DNA of 21,644 nt from Phyllobacteriaceae bacterium UBA1940. Its GTDB lineage: Bacteria > Pseudomonadota > Alphaproteobacteria > Rhizobiales > Rhizobiaceae. Positions within the stretch are counted from its first letter, which is position 1. Each line of letters starts with the position of its first letter. The stretch spans positions 1 to 21,644 of the forward strand of contig DDFA01000094.1 in assembly GCA_002336975.1 (NCBI GenBank). Reading direction: 5' to 3'. The notes below the pieces were generated by a model that ran no database searches, was not told where the DNA came from, and worked only from the letters and a program-made list of their open reading frames with translations. The translations under genes were made by a program, and so were the position numbers. Below are positions 1-7,474 of this stretch, one piece after another.

Positions 1-371
1 GCGCGGTTGATCTCGTCGGCCATCAGCAACTGGCAAAAGACCGGCCCTTCGATGAAACGGAAGGCGCGGCTGCCATCGTTCGAGGTCTCCAGCACTTCCG
101 ACCCCAGAATATCGGCCGGCATCAGATCCGGCGTGAACTGCACCCGGCCCGTCGCCAGACCCATCACGGTGCCGAGCGTATCGACGAGAAGCGTCTTGCC
201 CATCCCCGGCAGGCCGACCAGCAGCCCGTGCCCGCCGCAAAGAAGTGCGGTCAGCGACAGGTCAACGACCTTGTCCTGCCCGATGAAGCGCCGTCCCACC
301 GCCTGCCGTGCCTCGGCGATCTTTTCCCCCAGCGCCTCGATCTCGGCGACAAGTTGGGCGGCCTCGGTCAT
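1..371 (-). CDS. MoxR-family AAA+ ATPase (partial, C-terminus beyond window)
   Basis: The reverse strand encodes the N-terminal ~123 residues of a MoxR-type AAA+ ATPase. Visible are the leader 'GRRFIGQDKVV', a Walker A 'GLPGMGKT', the 'QFTPDLMPADILGSEV' stretch typical of MoxR proteins, and a Walker B 'LLMADEINR' just before the window edge. MoxR ATPases act as chaperone-like partners of von Willebrand A proteins, and in rhizobia they usually head a cluster with DUF58 and BatA-like genes; that cluster would lie to the left, out of view. I chose the ATG at 371 because GGAGAG lies a few bases upstream. An in-frame ATG at 395 would add eight residues but has no ribosome binding site. The gene is divergent from the DUF1285 operon. 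The substrate cannot be told from this fragment. Confidence 0.93.
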   Translation of the reverse strand, partial: MTEAAQLVAEIEALGEKIAEARQAVGRRFIGQDKVVDLSLTALLCGGHGLLVGLPGMGKTLLVDTLGTVMGLATGRVQFTPDLMPADILGSEVLETSNDGSRAFRFIEGPVFCQLLMADEINR

Positions 372-432
372 GACAATCTCTCCCGCATCGGTCATAGTCG
401 AAGCATAAAGGCAGAAAACCCGGCCGACACCA

Positions 433-1050
433 ATGGCAAAACCTGAAACGGAACAATTGATTGTGAAGCCCTCGGCGGAAAATCTCGCGGCTGCGGCAAA
501 GTCTGCCGGCAAGAAGGGGCCGCCGCCGGTTCACCTCTGGAATCCGCCCTTCTGCGGCGATCTCGACATGGAAATCCGCGCCGACGGAACCTGGTTCTAT
601 CTCGGCACGCCGATCGGGCGGATGCCGCTGGTGCAACTGTTCTCGACCGTGCTGCGCAAGGACGAGGACGGAAAGACCTATCTGGTGACGCCGGTGGAAA
701 AGGTCGGCATCCGCGTCGCCGACGCGCCGTTCGTCGCGGTCGAGGCCAATATCGACGGCGAGGGCGACGCCCGCGTCATCACTTTTCGCACCAATGTCGG
801 CGACGTGATCGCCGCCGGACCGGAGCATCCGTTGCGGTTTGTCGACGAGACCGAGACCGGCGGCCTGAAACCCTATCTGCATGTGCGCGGCCGGCTCGAG
901 GCGCTGGTAGCGCGCCCGGTGATGTACGAACTGGTCAATCATGGCGAAGAGATCGACATTGACGGGCGGCCGGTGTTTGCGGTGCGCTCGCATGGCATGG
1001 CGTTCCCGATCATGCCGGTCGACGAGCTGAAGCGGCTGGGCGGCGGGTGA
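433..1050 (+). CDS. DUF1285 family protein
   Basis: This 205-residue soluble protein has no signal peptide or membrane segment. The order 'PPFCGDLDMEI', 'DGTWFYLGTPIGR', 'YLVTPVEKVGI', 'DAPFVAVEA' and 'GRLEALVARPVMYELV' matches the DUF1285 family as I know it. That family is widespread in proteobacteria and its biochemical role is not established, so I give no function. Its stop codon overlaps the GTG start of the Nudix gene by four bases (GTGA at 1047-1050), and that gene in turn overlaps cca. The three are therefore very likely one transcript with coupled translation. The promoter should lie in the short gap after the divergent MoxR gene. Confidence 0.88.
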   Translation: MAKPETEQLIVKPSAENLAAAAKSAGKKGPPPVHLWNPPFCGDLDMEIRADGTWFYLGTPIGRMPLVQLFSTVLRKDEDGKTYLVTPVEKVGIRVADAPFVAVEANIDGEGDARVITFRTNVGDVIAAGPEHPLRFVDETETGGLKPYLHVRGRLEALVARPVMYELVNHGEEIDIDGRPVFAVRSHGMAFPIMPVDELKRLGGG

Positions 1051-1679
1051 CGGCGATGCTTGCGGCCAATCCCTTTTCCGCCGACGAATTTCGCGCGCGC
1101 GTCGCCCGGATCCGACGCGACGACGGCGAGTTCTACGGCGACCATGCGCTCAATCCCGGCTTTCGCGACGCCATCGTCCGCGCCGGCCTGCGCGACGCGG
1201 CGGTGCTGGTGCCGGTGGTCGATCACGGGGCGGAAGCCTCGGTGATCCTGACCAAGCGCACCGAGGCGCTGCGCAGCCATTCGGGCCAGGTGGCGTTTCC
1301 GGGCGGCCGCATCGACCCGGAGGATGCGTCGGCGGAAGCGGCGGCGCTGCGCGAGGCGGACGAGGAAATCGGCCTGTCGCCGGACTTTGTCGACGTCATC
1401 GGCCGGCTTCCCGACTACTATACCGGCAGCGGCTACCGCATCGCGCCGGTGCTGGGCATCGTGCGGCCGGGCTTTTCGCTGACCATCAATCCCGACGAGG
1501 TGGACGACGCGTTCGAAGTGCCGCTGTCGTTCCTGATGGATGCGTCGAACCATCGCCAGGAAAGCCGCATGTGGCAAAATGTCGAGCGGCATTTCTACAC
1601 CATGCCCTATGGGGAAAAATACATCTGGGGCGTCACCGCCGGCATCATCCGCGCGCTGCACGACAGGCTTTACGGATGA
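1047..1679 (+). CDS. Nudix hydrolase, CoA pyrophosphatase type
   Basis: The 210-residue product carries the extended Nudix motif of the CoA pyrophosphatase (NudL/UPF0035) group. The segment 'LTKRTEALRSHSGQVAFPGG' runs at about residues 69-87 and 'LREADEEIGL' at 101-110, with the metal-binding glutamates E103, E106 and E107. Family members hydrolyse coenzyme A or acyl-CoA to phosphopantetheine and 3',5'-ADP; the exact substrate here is inferred from the motif. The GTG at 1047 overlaps the upstream stop; an in-frame ATG at 1056 is a possible alternative. The stop codon overlaps the cca start as ATGA (1676-1679), so translation is probably coupled along DUF1285-Nudix-cca. Confidence 0.92.
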   Translation: MTAMLAANPFSADEFRARVARIRRDDGEFYGDHALNPGFRDAIVRAGLRDAAVLVPVVDHGAEASVILTKRTEALRSHSGQVAFPGGRIDPEDASAEAAALREADEEIGLSPDFVDVIGRLPDYYTGSGYRIAPVLGIVRPGFSLTINPDEVDDAFEVPLSFLMDASNHRQESRMWQNVERHFYTMPYGEKYIWGVTAGIIRALHDRLYG

Positions 1680-2893
1680 GCGACGCGTCGATCGCAGGGG
1701 TCGAATGGCTGGCCGATCCGGCGTTGCAGACATTGCTGGCGGCGCTGTCGCAGGGCGGCGAGGAAGCACGCGTCGCCGGCGGCGCGGTGCGCAACGCGCT
1801 GCTGGGCGAGGCAGCGTCGGATGTCGATATCGCGACGACGACATTGCCGGACGAGACGATGCGGCGGGCGCGCGAAGCGGGGTTCAAGACAGTCCCCACA
1901 GGTATCGAGCACGGAACGGTGACGGTGGTCGCCGCCGGAAAGCCCTACGAAGTGACGACGCTGCGCGCCGATGTCGACACCGACGGGCGGCGCGCCACCG
2001 TCGCGTTCGGCCGCGACTGGAAGGCCGACGCCGAACGGCGCGACTTCACCATCAACGGCCTCTATGCGAGGGCGGACGGGACGGTGGTCGACCTGGTCGG
2101 CGGGGTCGCCGATCTCGATAGCCGCACACTGCGCTTCATCGGCGACGCCGAACAGCGGATCACCGAGGATTATCTGCGCATCCTGCGCTTCTTCCGCTTT
2201 TTTGCCTGGTACGGCGCGGGCCGCCCGGATGCGGAGGGGCTGAAAGCCTGCGTGCGGCTGAAGGGCGGGCTGGCGCAATTGTCGGCGGAACGCGTCTGGT
2301 CGGAACTGCGCAAGCTGCTCGGCGCGCCCGATCCGTCGCGCGCGCTGTTGTGGATGCGGCAGGCGAGCGTCTTGACCAGCGTGCTGCCTGAAAGCGAAAA
2401 ATGGGGCATCGACGCGATCCACCTGCTGGTCGCGGCCGAGCGCGCGCATGGCTGGTCGCCCGACGCGATGCTGCGGCTGGAAGCGATCGTGCCACCGGAT
2501 GCGGCGCGGCTTCGGGCGATGGCGGAACGGCTGCGGATGTCGAACGGCGAGGCGTCGCGGCTCGACGATTTCGCCACATCGGCGCCGGCCAACGCGCTGA
2601 TGAGCGAGCGCGAATTCGGCAAGGCGCTTTATCGCGGCAAGCCCGGTGGAGTGAAGGATCGGCTGCGGCTGGCGATCGCCGGCGGCAATCAGGCGGCAAA
2701 ACTGCAAAGACAGCTGGTTTTCGCGACAGCCTGGGAGCGTCCGCGCTTTCCGGTGGGCGGCGACGACCTGAAGGCGCTTGGAATGACGGCGGGCCCCGCA
2801 ATGGGGGCCCGGCTCAAACAGTTGGAAGACCAGTGGGTGGCCAGCAGTTTTTCGCTGACCCGCGAGCAGTTGCTGGCGCAGGGCCGGCGCTGA
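1676..2893 (+). CDS. cca: CCA tRNA nucleotidyltransferase
   Basis: This 405-residue class II nucleotidyltransferase adds or repairs the 3'-terminal CCA of tRNAs in the cytoplasm. The polymerase head shows 'GGAVRNALLG' (from residue 35), the metal-binding pair in 'DVDIAT' (49-54), 'ERRDFTINGLYA' (120-131) and 'EDYLRILRFFRFF' (164-176). The remainder is the helical tRNA-binding body, ending in a conserved 'GARLKQLEDQW' tail; no HD domain is visible. The start at 1676 overlaps the upstream stop as ATGA. An in-frame start further upstream at 1571 lies inside the Nudix gene and is unlikely. The gene meets the first TadG-like gene tail to tail with three bases between stops. A damaged copy of its last ~100 bases lies at about 4513-4595. 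Confidence 0.96.
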   Translation: MSDASIAGVEWLADPALQTLLAALSQGGEEARVAGGAVRNALLGEAASDVDIATTTLPDETMRRAREAGFKTVPTGIEHGTVTVVAAGKPYEVTTLRADVDTDGRRATVAFGRDWKADAERRDFTINGLYARADGTVVDLVGGVADLDSRTLRFIGDAEQRITEDYLRILRFFRFFAWYGAGRPDAEGLKACVRLKGGLAQLSAERVWSELRKLLGAPDPSRALLWMRQASVLTSVLPESEKWGIDAIHLLVAAERAHGWSPDAMLRLEAIVPPDAARLRAMAERLRMSNGEASRLDDFATSAPANALMSEREFGKALYRGKPGGVKDRLRLAIAGGNQAAKLQRQLVFATAWERPRFPVGGDDLKALGMTAGPAMGARLKQLEDQWVASSFSLTREQLLAQGRR

Positions 2894-2903
2894 GTGTCAG
2901 CGC
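2887..2903. promoter_or_regulatory. Perfect palindrome spanning both convergent stop codons
   Basis: GCGCTGA-GTG-TCAGCGC has seven-base arms and a three-base centre. It contains the TGA of cca on the forward strand (2891-2893) and the TGA of the TadG-like gene on the reverse strand (2897-2899). It can fold in transcripts from either side and may mark their shared 3' end. There is no T tract, so it is not a classical intrinsic terminator. Confidence 0.4.
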
Positions 2904-4348
2904 GCCAGGCGAACCAGCGACAGGGATTCGGAGATCTTGCCGAAGGCGACGGTCAGCCGCTCATTGTCCGAGGCGTCGAAATAGTGATCCGGATCGCTGG
3001 CGCAGGTCTGCAGCATTGTCCTGGCGTCGGAATTGTCGACCATGAAGGCGACCGAGAAGATCTCGATATTGTTCTGCTTTGCGTAGTCGCAGATCCTGAC
3101 CGTCTCGGCGTTCACGGTGCGGAACTCCTTGGCGGCGGTCGCCGCGTCGGATGAGAAGCCATAGTGGCGGCCGTTTGACGGGTTGAATTTCAGGGTGTTC
3201 TCGCCGTCGGTCATCAACACGATCGCCTTGCGGGGCTTGAGGTTCTTCGGGTCGTAGGCGGCGCCCTCGGTGAATGGCGCCTTGGGCGACAGCATGTTGA
3301 CGCCCCACACGAGGCCGGCGGGGATGTAGGTGTTCGGCTTGTAGCTGCCGCGGTTGATGATCATTGCGTCGACGGCGTTCCGGAGCTTCGGCTTGGAAGC
3401 GCTCAGCGGCACGACCGGATTGAGACAGTTCTGCCAGGTGCCGACATAGCCCGGATAGGGCACCAGCGGCGAGGTGTCGTCGAGACGCAGATCGCCGACC
3501 GTGCGCGAGCCGACGCATCCGTACCAGGTCTGGCCGGAGACGCCGCCGGAGCATTGGTTCTGCTTGACGGTGACCGGTGGGCCATAGGCGGTGCAGGAGC
3601 CGCAATCCCAGTTTTCCGGAACGCCATCGACCAGCGTGGTGCAGGTCTTCGACGTCCAGGTTGTGCACGGCGAATATGTCGTATCCACCTTCTTGCAGGT
3701 CGCGGCTACGGCCTTGATGTCGGGTTCGACGGCGACCCAGGGCTTGTTGCGGTTTTCGGGGCCGACATTGACGTAATCGGCATAGGGGACGAGCGAGATC
3801 TTCACCGCCGCGCCGGTGCCCATCAGACTTTCAATCAGTTCATTGGCGGCGCTCTTGAGAGCGTCGATCTTGCGCACGCCCTTGGCGTCGGCCTCCGACA
3901 TCGACCAGGTGTTGTCCAGCACCAGCGCGATCTCGACATTGCCGTTGGGGGATCGCACTGCGAGGCTGGACGCCTTGACGTCGAGCACGCGGTAGCCCGC
4001 AATGCCCATGAAAGTGGTCTTGACATGTCCGGACAGGACGACGTCGATACTGTCGCCGTCGATGGTGATGTCCTTAGCCGCGATCTGGTCGATCTCGTCG
4101 ATGCGCGATTTGCTGAGATTGGCGTTGATGTATTGCTGCGCCGTCGGGACCATTTTCGAGCTGTTGCGTTCGGATCCGGTCGCCAGAGCGAGCGAAACGG
4201 AATCCGCGATTTCCTGGAGATGGCGCTTGGCCGAGACGTGGCGGGAATAATCGGTCGCCATGCCGATGCTCAGGACGAGAGGGACTGTGGCGACGGCCGC
4301 GACGAATGCGAAGTTGCCGGAACGCGACTTCCACAATTTCCGAAGCAT
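2897..4348 (-). CDS. TadG-like protein with von Willebrand A domain, copy 1
   Basis: The 483-residue product begins with a Tad-type N-terminus, 'SRSGNFAFVAAVATVPLVL', with one membrane segment at about residues 12-32; the rest should be periplasmic or external. A VWA domain starts near residue 137. It has a metal-site motif 'DNTWSMS' (D145, T rather than S at the third position) and 'LMTDGEN' near 378-384. A cysteine-rich insertion at about 215-310 carries at least eight cysteines, probably disulphide bonded, and two more follow at 420 and 449. TadG proteins are minor components of Flp pilus systems, but no flp or tad genes are in view, so function here is uncertain. The ribosome binding region reads ACGGGGG, weaker than the ACGGAG of copy 2. 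Confidence 0.87.
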   Translation of the reverse strand: MLRKLWKSRSGNFAFVAAVATVPLVLSIGMATDYSRHVSAKRHLQEIADSVSLALATGSERNSSKMVPTAQQYINANLSKSRIDEIDQIAAKDITIDGDSIDVVLSGHVKTTFMGIAGYRVLDVKASSLAVRSPNGNVEIALVLDNTWSMSEADAKGVRKIDALKSAANELIESLMGTGAAVKISLVPYADYVNVGPENRNKPWVAVEPDIKAVAATCKKVDTTYSPCTTWTSKTCTTLVDGVPENWDCGSCTAYGPPVTVKQNQCSGGVSGQTWYGCVGSRTVGDLRLDDTSPLVPYPGYVGTWQNCLNPVVPLSASKPKLRNAVDAMIINRGSYKPNTYIPAGLVWGVNMLSPKAPFTEGAAYDPKNLKPRKAIVLMTDGENTLKFNPSNGRHYGFSSDAATAAKEFRTVNAETVRICDYAKQNNIEIFSVAFMVDNSDARTMLQTCASDPDHYFDASDNERLTVAFGKISESLSLVRLAR

Positions 4349-4590
4349 CGAAACCCCCGTCTGAAAAATGTCGACGGTTGTTGTAACTCAGATATGTTAT
4401 CAACTCGTTCCACGCCCGCAGAGCAGCGTCAATTGCCGGATTGTCAGGCTTTCCGGCGCAGGCGGCGGGCGTCTTCCGCGCAGGTTGCAGCCGGATTTCA
4501 GGTCGGGTCCGCCCAAAGGCGAACGCGGGGCCCCGCGACGGGCCCCGCTCAAACAGTTCGACGATCAAAGGGCGGCGCAGCGTGCCGGAG
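4349..4590. other. Spacer between the two TadG-like genes
   Basis: The right part of the upstream region of copy 1 (4349 to about 4503) resembles the region upstream of copy 2 (6052 to about 6245): both contain CAACTCGTTCC-like or GACTTGTTCC-like sequence and GCGTCAA followed by CCGGATT. The part from about 4513 resembles the cca tail. No intact gene lies here. The promoter of copy 1 should be in 4349-4440, the more AT-rich part, but I cannot point to clear -35 and -10 boxes. Confidence 0.6.
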
Positions 4591-4595
4591 TCAAC
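4513..4595 (+). pseudogene. Degenerate fragment of the cca 3' end
   Basis: GCTCAAACAGTT at 4547-4558 is identical to the cca sequence at about 2812-2823. The next bases differ by only a few substitutions and read LKQFDDQ, against LKQLEDQ in cca. Both are preceded by GGGCCCC-type hairpins. After a gap of about 40 bases, GGCGCAG...GCCGG...GTCA..GCGCGCCAGGCG-like sequence is again shared up to the TadG-like stop codon. This fits a relic carried along when the neighbouring gene was duplicated. The fragment has no start and lacks most of cca. Confidence 0.55.
4525..4548. terminator. GC-rich hairpin downstream of TadG-like copy 2
   Basis: GCGGGGCCC (4525-4533) pairs perfectly with GGGCCCCGC (4540-4548) across a six-base loop, about 43 bases past the stop of copy 2 on the reverse strand. 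The equivalent hairpin for copy 1 is GGGCCCC...GGGGCCC at 2791-2810, inside the cca coding sequence. Neither is followed by a T run, so termination is a guess. Confidence 0.35.
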
Positions 4596-6051
4596 GCGCC
4601 AGGCGGACCAGCGACAGGGACTTCGAAATGCCCGTGAACGCGACTTCCAGCCCGACCTTGTCCGTGGCGTCAAAATAGTGCGCGGAATCGGTGGCGCATT
4701 TTTGCAGCATGGCTTTCGCTTCGGGCTTGGTGACCAGGAAGGCGATCGAGAAGATCTCGATGTTCTTGCTCTTGGCATAGTCGCAAATCAGGTTGGTTTC
4801 CGCGTTGACGGTCTTGAATTCGGCGTCCGCCGTCGCCGCGTCGCTGCTGAACGAGACATGCTGGCCATCGTAAGACCGGAACTGCAGCGTGTTGTCGCCG
4901 TCGGTCATCAACACGATCGCCTTGCGAGGCTTCCGGTTGTCCGGGTCGTAGGCCGCGCCTTCGGAAAACGGCGCGGTCGGCGACAGGACGTTGACGCCCC
5001 AGATCATGCCGGCCGGGATGTAGGTCGATGGCCGGTACCACCAGCTGAAATTGATGATCATGCTGGCAACCGCGGTCTTCAGCGCGGCCTTGTTGGTGGT
5101 CAGCGGCACGATCGGGTTGAGGCAATATTGGGCCGGTTCAACATACCCGGGATAGGGTACGCCGAAGGACTGATCGTCGAGGCGCGTCGTGCCAGGCATG
5201 CGCGAGCCGATGCAGCCATAGAAAGTCGACGCCCAGACCTGGCCCGTGCAGCTTGTGACCGGGCCCATATAGGCGGGCTTGTAGGCGGAGCAATAGCCGC
5301 AATTGTATTGGACCGGCGCGCCGTCGACGGTGGTGGTGCACATCTGGTTCACCCAGACATCGCAATCGGTCGAGATCAACTGGGTCGTGGTGGTGCAGGT
5401 GGGCGCCACGGCGGCGACGTCCTTCGGCACCGAAAGCCAGGACTTGTTGCGGTTGGCTGCGCCGACATTGACGCGGTCCGCATAGGGAACGAGGGCGATA
5501 CGCACCCCGGGGCTTGCGTCTGCCATCAACGTGTCGATCAAGCTTCCGGCGGCGGACTTCAAGGCATCGATCTTGGCGATGCCGCCAGCATCCGTTTCGG
5601 ACATCGACCAGGTGTTGTCGAGCACCAGTGCGACTTCGACATTGCCGGCGGGAGAGCGCACGGCCAGGCTGGACGCCTTCACGTTCAGATGCTTGTAGCC
5701 GATGATGCCCATGAATGTCGCGTCGACGTAGCCCGACAGGGTGACGTCGATATTGTCGCCGTCGACCACGATGTCCTTCGGGGTGATGTGGTCGACGTTG
5801 TCGATCCGGGCGCTGCTGATATTGGCGTTGATGAATTTCTGCGCGATCGGGACCATCGTTCCAGGCTTGCGATCCGTGCCGATGGCCAGCGCAAGCGAGA
5901 CGGAATCGGCGATTTCCTGCAGATGACGCTTGGCCGCGACATGGCGCGAATAGTCGGTCGCCATGCCGATGCCCAGGACGAGAGGCACGGCCGCGATCGC
6001 CGCAAGATAGGCAAAATTGCCGGAACGTGACTTCCAGAATTTACGAAGCAT
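4591..6051 (-). CDS. TadG-like protein with von Willebrand A domain, copy 2
   Basis: This 486-residue paralogue of the preceding gene aligns with it without gaps over the first 160 residues; of the first 50 residues, 43 are identical. The layout is the same: a membrane segment at about 12-32, the VWA metal motif 'DNTWSMS' at residue 145, and 'LMTDGDN' near the C-terminal third. The cysteine-rich insertion keeps the cysteine pattern of copy 1, although the residues between have diverged strongly. The translation signal is better than in copy 1: ACGGAG seven bases before the ATG. Role unknown; it is presumably anchored in the inner membrane with an extracytoplasmic VWA domain. Each copy has its own upstream region, so the two may be transcribed separately. 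Confidence 0.87.
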   Translation of the reverse strand: MLRKFWKSRSGNFAYLAAIAAVPLVLGIGMATDYSRHVAAKRHLQEIADSVSLALAIGTDRKPGTMVPIAQKFINANISSARIDNVDHITPKDIVVDGDNIDVTLSGYVDATFMGIIGYKHLNVKASSLAVRSPAGNVEVALVLDNTWSMSETDAGGIAKIDALKSAAGSLIDTLMADASPGVRIALVPYADRVNVGAANRNKSWLSVPKDVAAVAPTCTTTTQLISTDCDVWVNQMCTTTVDGAPVQYNCGYCSAYKPAYMGPVTSCTGQVWASTFYGCIGSRMPGTTRLDDQSFGVPYPGYVEPAQYCLNPIVPLTTNKAALKTAVASMIINFSWWYRPSTYIPAGMIWGVNVLSPTAPFSEGAAYDPDNRKPRKAIVLMTDGDNTLQFRSYDGQHVSFSSDAATADAEFKTVNAETNLICDYAKSKNIEIFSIAFLVTKPEAKAMLQKCATDSAHYFDATDKVGLEVAFTGISKSLSLVRLAR

Positions 6052-6147
6052 CGAAATCTCCGTCGGACAGATGTCGACGGACGGTCTAGCTCAAATTTAT
6101 TAGCGACTTGTTCCCAATCGGCAAAATAAGCGTCAAATCCGGATTTT

Positions 6148-6183
6148 CAGGCCCTGGGGCAAAAAAATCTGCCTCAGGACCTG
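6148..6183. promoter_or_regulatory. Long imperfect hairpin upstream of TadG-like copy 2
   Basis: CAGGCCCTGGGGCA (6148-6161) can pair with TGCCTCAGGACCTG (6170-6183) at 12 of 14 positions plus one wobble, closing an eight-base A-rich loop. It lies about 100 bases upstream of copy 2 and about 55 bases past the DUF1059 stop on the same strand. It may end DUF1059 transcription or affect copy 2. The left duplication unit lacks it. Confidence 0.4.
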
Positions 6184-6202
6184 GTTCGGCAACAGTGTGG
6201 AA

Positions 6203-6219
6203 CGCGGGTCCTGCCCGCG
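6203..6219 (-). terminator. Hairpin just past the DUF1059 gene
   Basis: CGCGGG (6203-6208) and CCCGCG (6214-6219) form a perfect six-base stem with a five-base loop, 18 bases past the DUF1059 stop. There is no strong T tract. Confidence 0.3.
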
Positions 6220-6236
6220 CAAATTGCAGCCGGTTT

Positions 6237-6422
6237 TCAGGCCGCGTCGCGGACCTTCTCGATGCGGGACCTGATCGCGTCGACCATCGTCTCGCGGATG
6301 ATGGTCTCGCCATGCGTCTGGCGCATATGCTCGACGGCGCGGCGCATTACTTCCGCTTCCTCGTCATGCCTGGTGTGCCACTCGCAGCCGGGAACCAGCG
6401 AACCACAATGAAACTGTTTCAT
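6237..6422 (-). CDS. DUF1059 domain protein
   Basis: This 61-residue protein begins 'MKQFHCGSLVPGCEW' and contains 'RAVEHMRQTHGE', the layout of the DUF1059 family: a short Cys/His-bearing N-terminus (C6, C13, H16) and a helical tail. The function of the family is not established. I placed the start at 6422 because AAGGAG lies seven bases upstream. A start at 6440 would add six residues and run over that ribosome binding site. The stop codon marks the right limit of the neighbouring duplication. Confidence 0.85.
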   Translation of the reverse strand: MKQFHCGSLVPGCEWHTRHDEEAEVMRRAVEHMRQTHGETIIRETMVDAIRSRIEKVRDAA

Positions 6423-6504
6423 GATCGTCTCCTTCCTCAAGTCCTCTCCGAGTCACGCGCCCATGATAACGCATCTTGCCCGAAAATGGATGCGCCGGCG
6501 AAAA

Positions 6505-7401
6505 TCAGCGGAATGCGGCGGAGGTTTTTTCCATTTCGGTTTCCACCCATCGGATGAAGACGCGTTCGCGTTCACCGAGCGGGCGATCGGCAGGGGTGAC
6601 GGCAAAATAGGCGTTGCCTGTCGCCGCCCGGTCGGGGAAAGGCGCCGTCAGCAGGCCGGCGGCGATCGCATCGGCGGCAAGGGTTTGCCAGCCCATCATC
6701 ACGCCCTGGCCAGCAATCGCCGCCTCGACGCACAGCGCCGCGTCGGTGAAACTGTCACCGGGACCAAGATCCTGTTCCGTCATGCCGTGCGGCCCGAGCC
6801 AATCGTCCCAGAAACCCGGCGCATTGGCGTCGAACACAACCGGCGCGCGGCGCAGATCGCTTGCCGAGGCCAGCGATGCGGCGATCGCCGGCGAGCAGAC
6901 GGGAAAGACGTCATGGGCCAAGAGCTTCTTGAGCCGCACGCCCGGCCAGGCGCCCGCGCCGACGCGCAGCGCCAGGTCGACATCGGAGGCGGCGAAATCG
7001 ACAAGGTCGGTCGTCGCCTCGATCCTGACCCTGATGCCGGGATGCTGCTTGCGGAAATTCGACAGGCGCGGCACCAGCCATTTTGACGCCAGCACCGGCG
7101 CAACCGAGACGGTGAGGGCGCTTTCGTCGGACCGGTCGGCCAGCGCCAACGCCTCGTCAAGCGAGCGGAACCCGGCGCCCAGCCGGTCGAGCAGACGTTC
7201 GCCGAACGGCGTGGCGGCAAGCCCGCGCGGGGTGCGGGCGAACACCGGCCGGCCAAGCTGTTTTTCAGCGCGGATAACGTGCTGGCTGACGGCGCCGGGC
7301 GACACGCCCAGTTCGTCGGCGGCGCGCTGCAGCGAGCCGAGACGTCCCGCCGCCTCAAGCGCGCGCAGGCCATTGAGATGGTAACGTTGCAGCCGCCTCA
7401 T
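6505..7401 (-). CDS. LysR-family transcriptional regulator (GcvA-like)
   Basis: The 298-residue protein has an N-terminal winged helix-turn-helix (about residues 5-65, with 'LGSLQRAADELGVSPGAVS' and 'LGRPVFAR'). A periplasmic-binding-like effector domain follows, with 'VSVAPVLASKWLVPRLSNF' near residue 95 and 'DLALRVGAG' near 140. The sequence style is that of the GcvA/AmpR branch. The start at 7401 gives the usual LysR length; a longer in-frame reading to 7539 would cross the divergent gene. It is divergent from the 57-residue gene at 7500, and the shared spacer holds nested inverted repeats. Autoregulation and control of the neighbour are therefore plausible. The ligand cannot be told. Confidence 0.93.
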   Translation of the reverse strand: MRRLQRYHLNGLRALEAAGRLGSLQRAADELGVSPGAVSQHVIRAEKQLGRPVFARTPRGLAATPFGERLLDRLGAGFRSLDEALALADRSDESALTVSVAPVLASKWLVPRLSNFRKQHPGIRVRIEATTDLVDFAASDVDLALRVGAGAWPGVRLKKLLAHDVFPVCSPAIAASLASASDLRRAPVVFDANAPGFWDDWLGPHGMTEQDLGPGDSFTDAALCVEAAIAGQGVMMGWQTLAADAIAAGLLTAPFPDRAATGNAYFAVTPADRPLGERERVFIRWVETEMEKTSAAFR

Positions 7402-7416
7402 GCTGTAGCATCCAGT

Positions 7417-7474
7417 TTTTCTATATCCTAGCAGGCCAATTCTCGATTGAGAACTTGGCTTTGGCGATAGAAAA
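7417..7474. promoter_or_regulatory. Nested inverted repeats in the LysR divergent spacer
   Basis: TTCTC-GATT-GAGAA (7440-7453) is an inverted repeat with five-base arms that includes a T-N11-A pattern typical of LysR sites. It is flanked symmetrically by TTTTCTAT (7417-7424) and ATAGAAAA (7467-7474), which are exact reverse complements. The arrangement between divergent starts suggests a regulator binding region; this is inference. Confidence 0.5.

Larger units (their letters stand above)
2775..4503. repeat. Tandem duplication unit, left copy
   Basis: This segment runs from the 3' end of cca through the first TadG-like gene and its upstream region. It is repeated with divergence at about 4513-6245. 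The two coding parts are clearly homologous. The homology continues upstream of the start codons: GCAGCCGG with TTTCAGG appears at about 4488-4502 and again at about 6227-6241. It also continues downstream into the cca tail. Boundaries are approximate because they were read by eye. Confidence 0.65.
4513..6245. repeat. Tandem duplication unit, right copy
   Basis: This is the second unit of the duplication, containing the cca-tail relic, TadG-like copy 2 and its upstream region. Homology with the left unit appears to run up to the stop codon of the DUF1059 gene (TCA at 6237-6239). There the left unit has the matching TTTCAGG at about 4496-4502. Confidence 0.65.

Noticed and set aside
1571..1675. 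Longer N-terminus for the CCA enzyme
   Set aside because: It would overlap the Nudix gene by more than 100 bases; the ATGA start at 1676 gives the normal family length.
4441..6030. A 529-codon forward frame opposite TadG-like copy 2
   Set aside because: It mirrors the VWA gene. A similar frame opposite copy 1 exists only because the two genes are paralogous.
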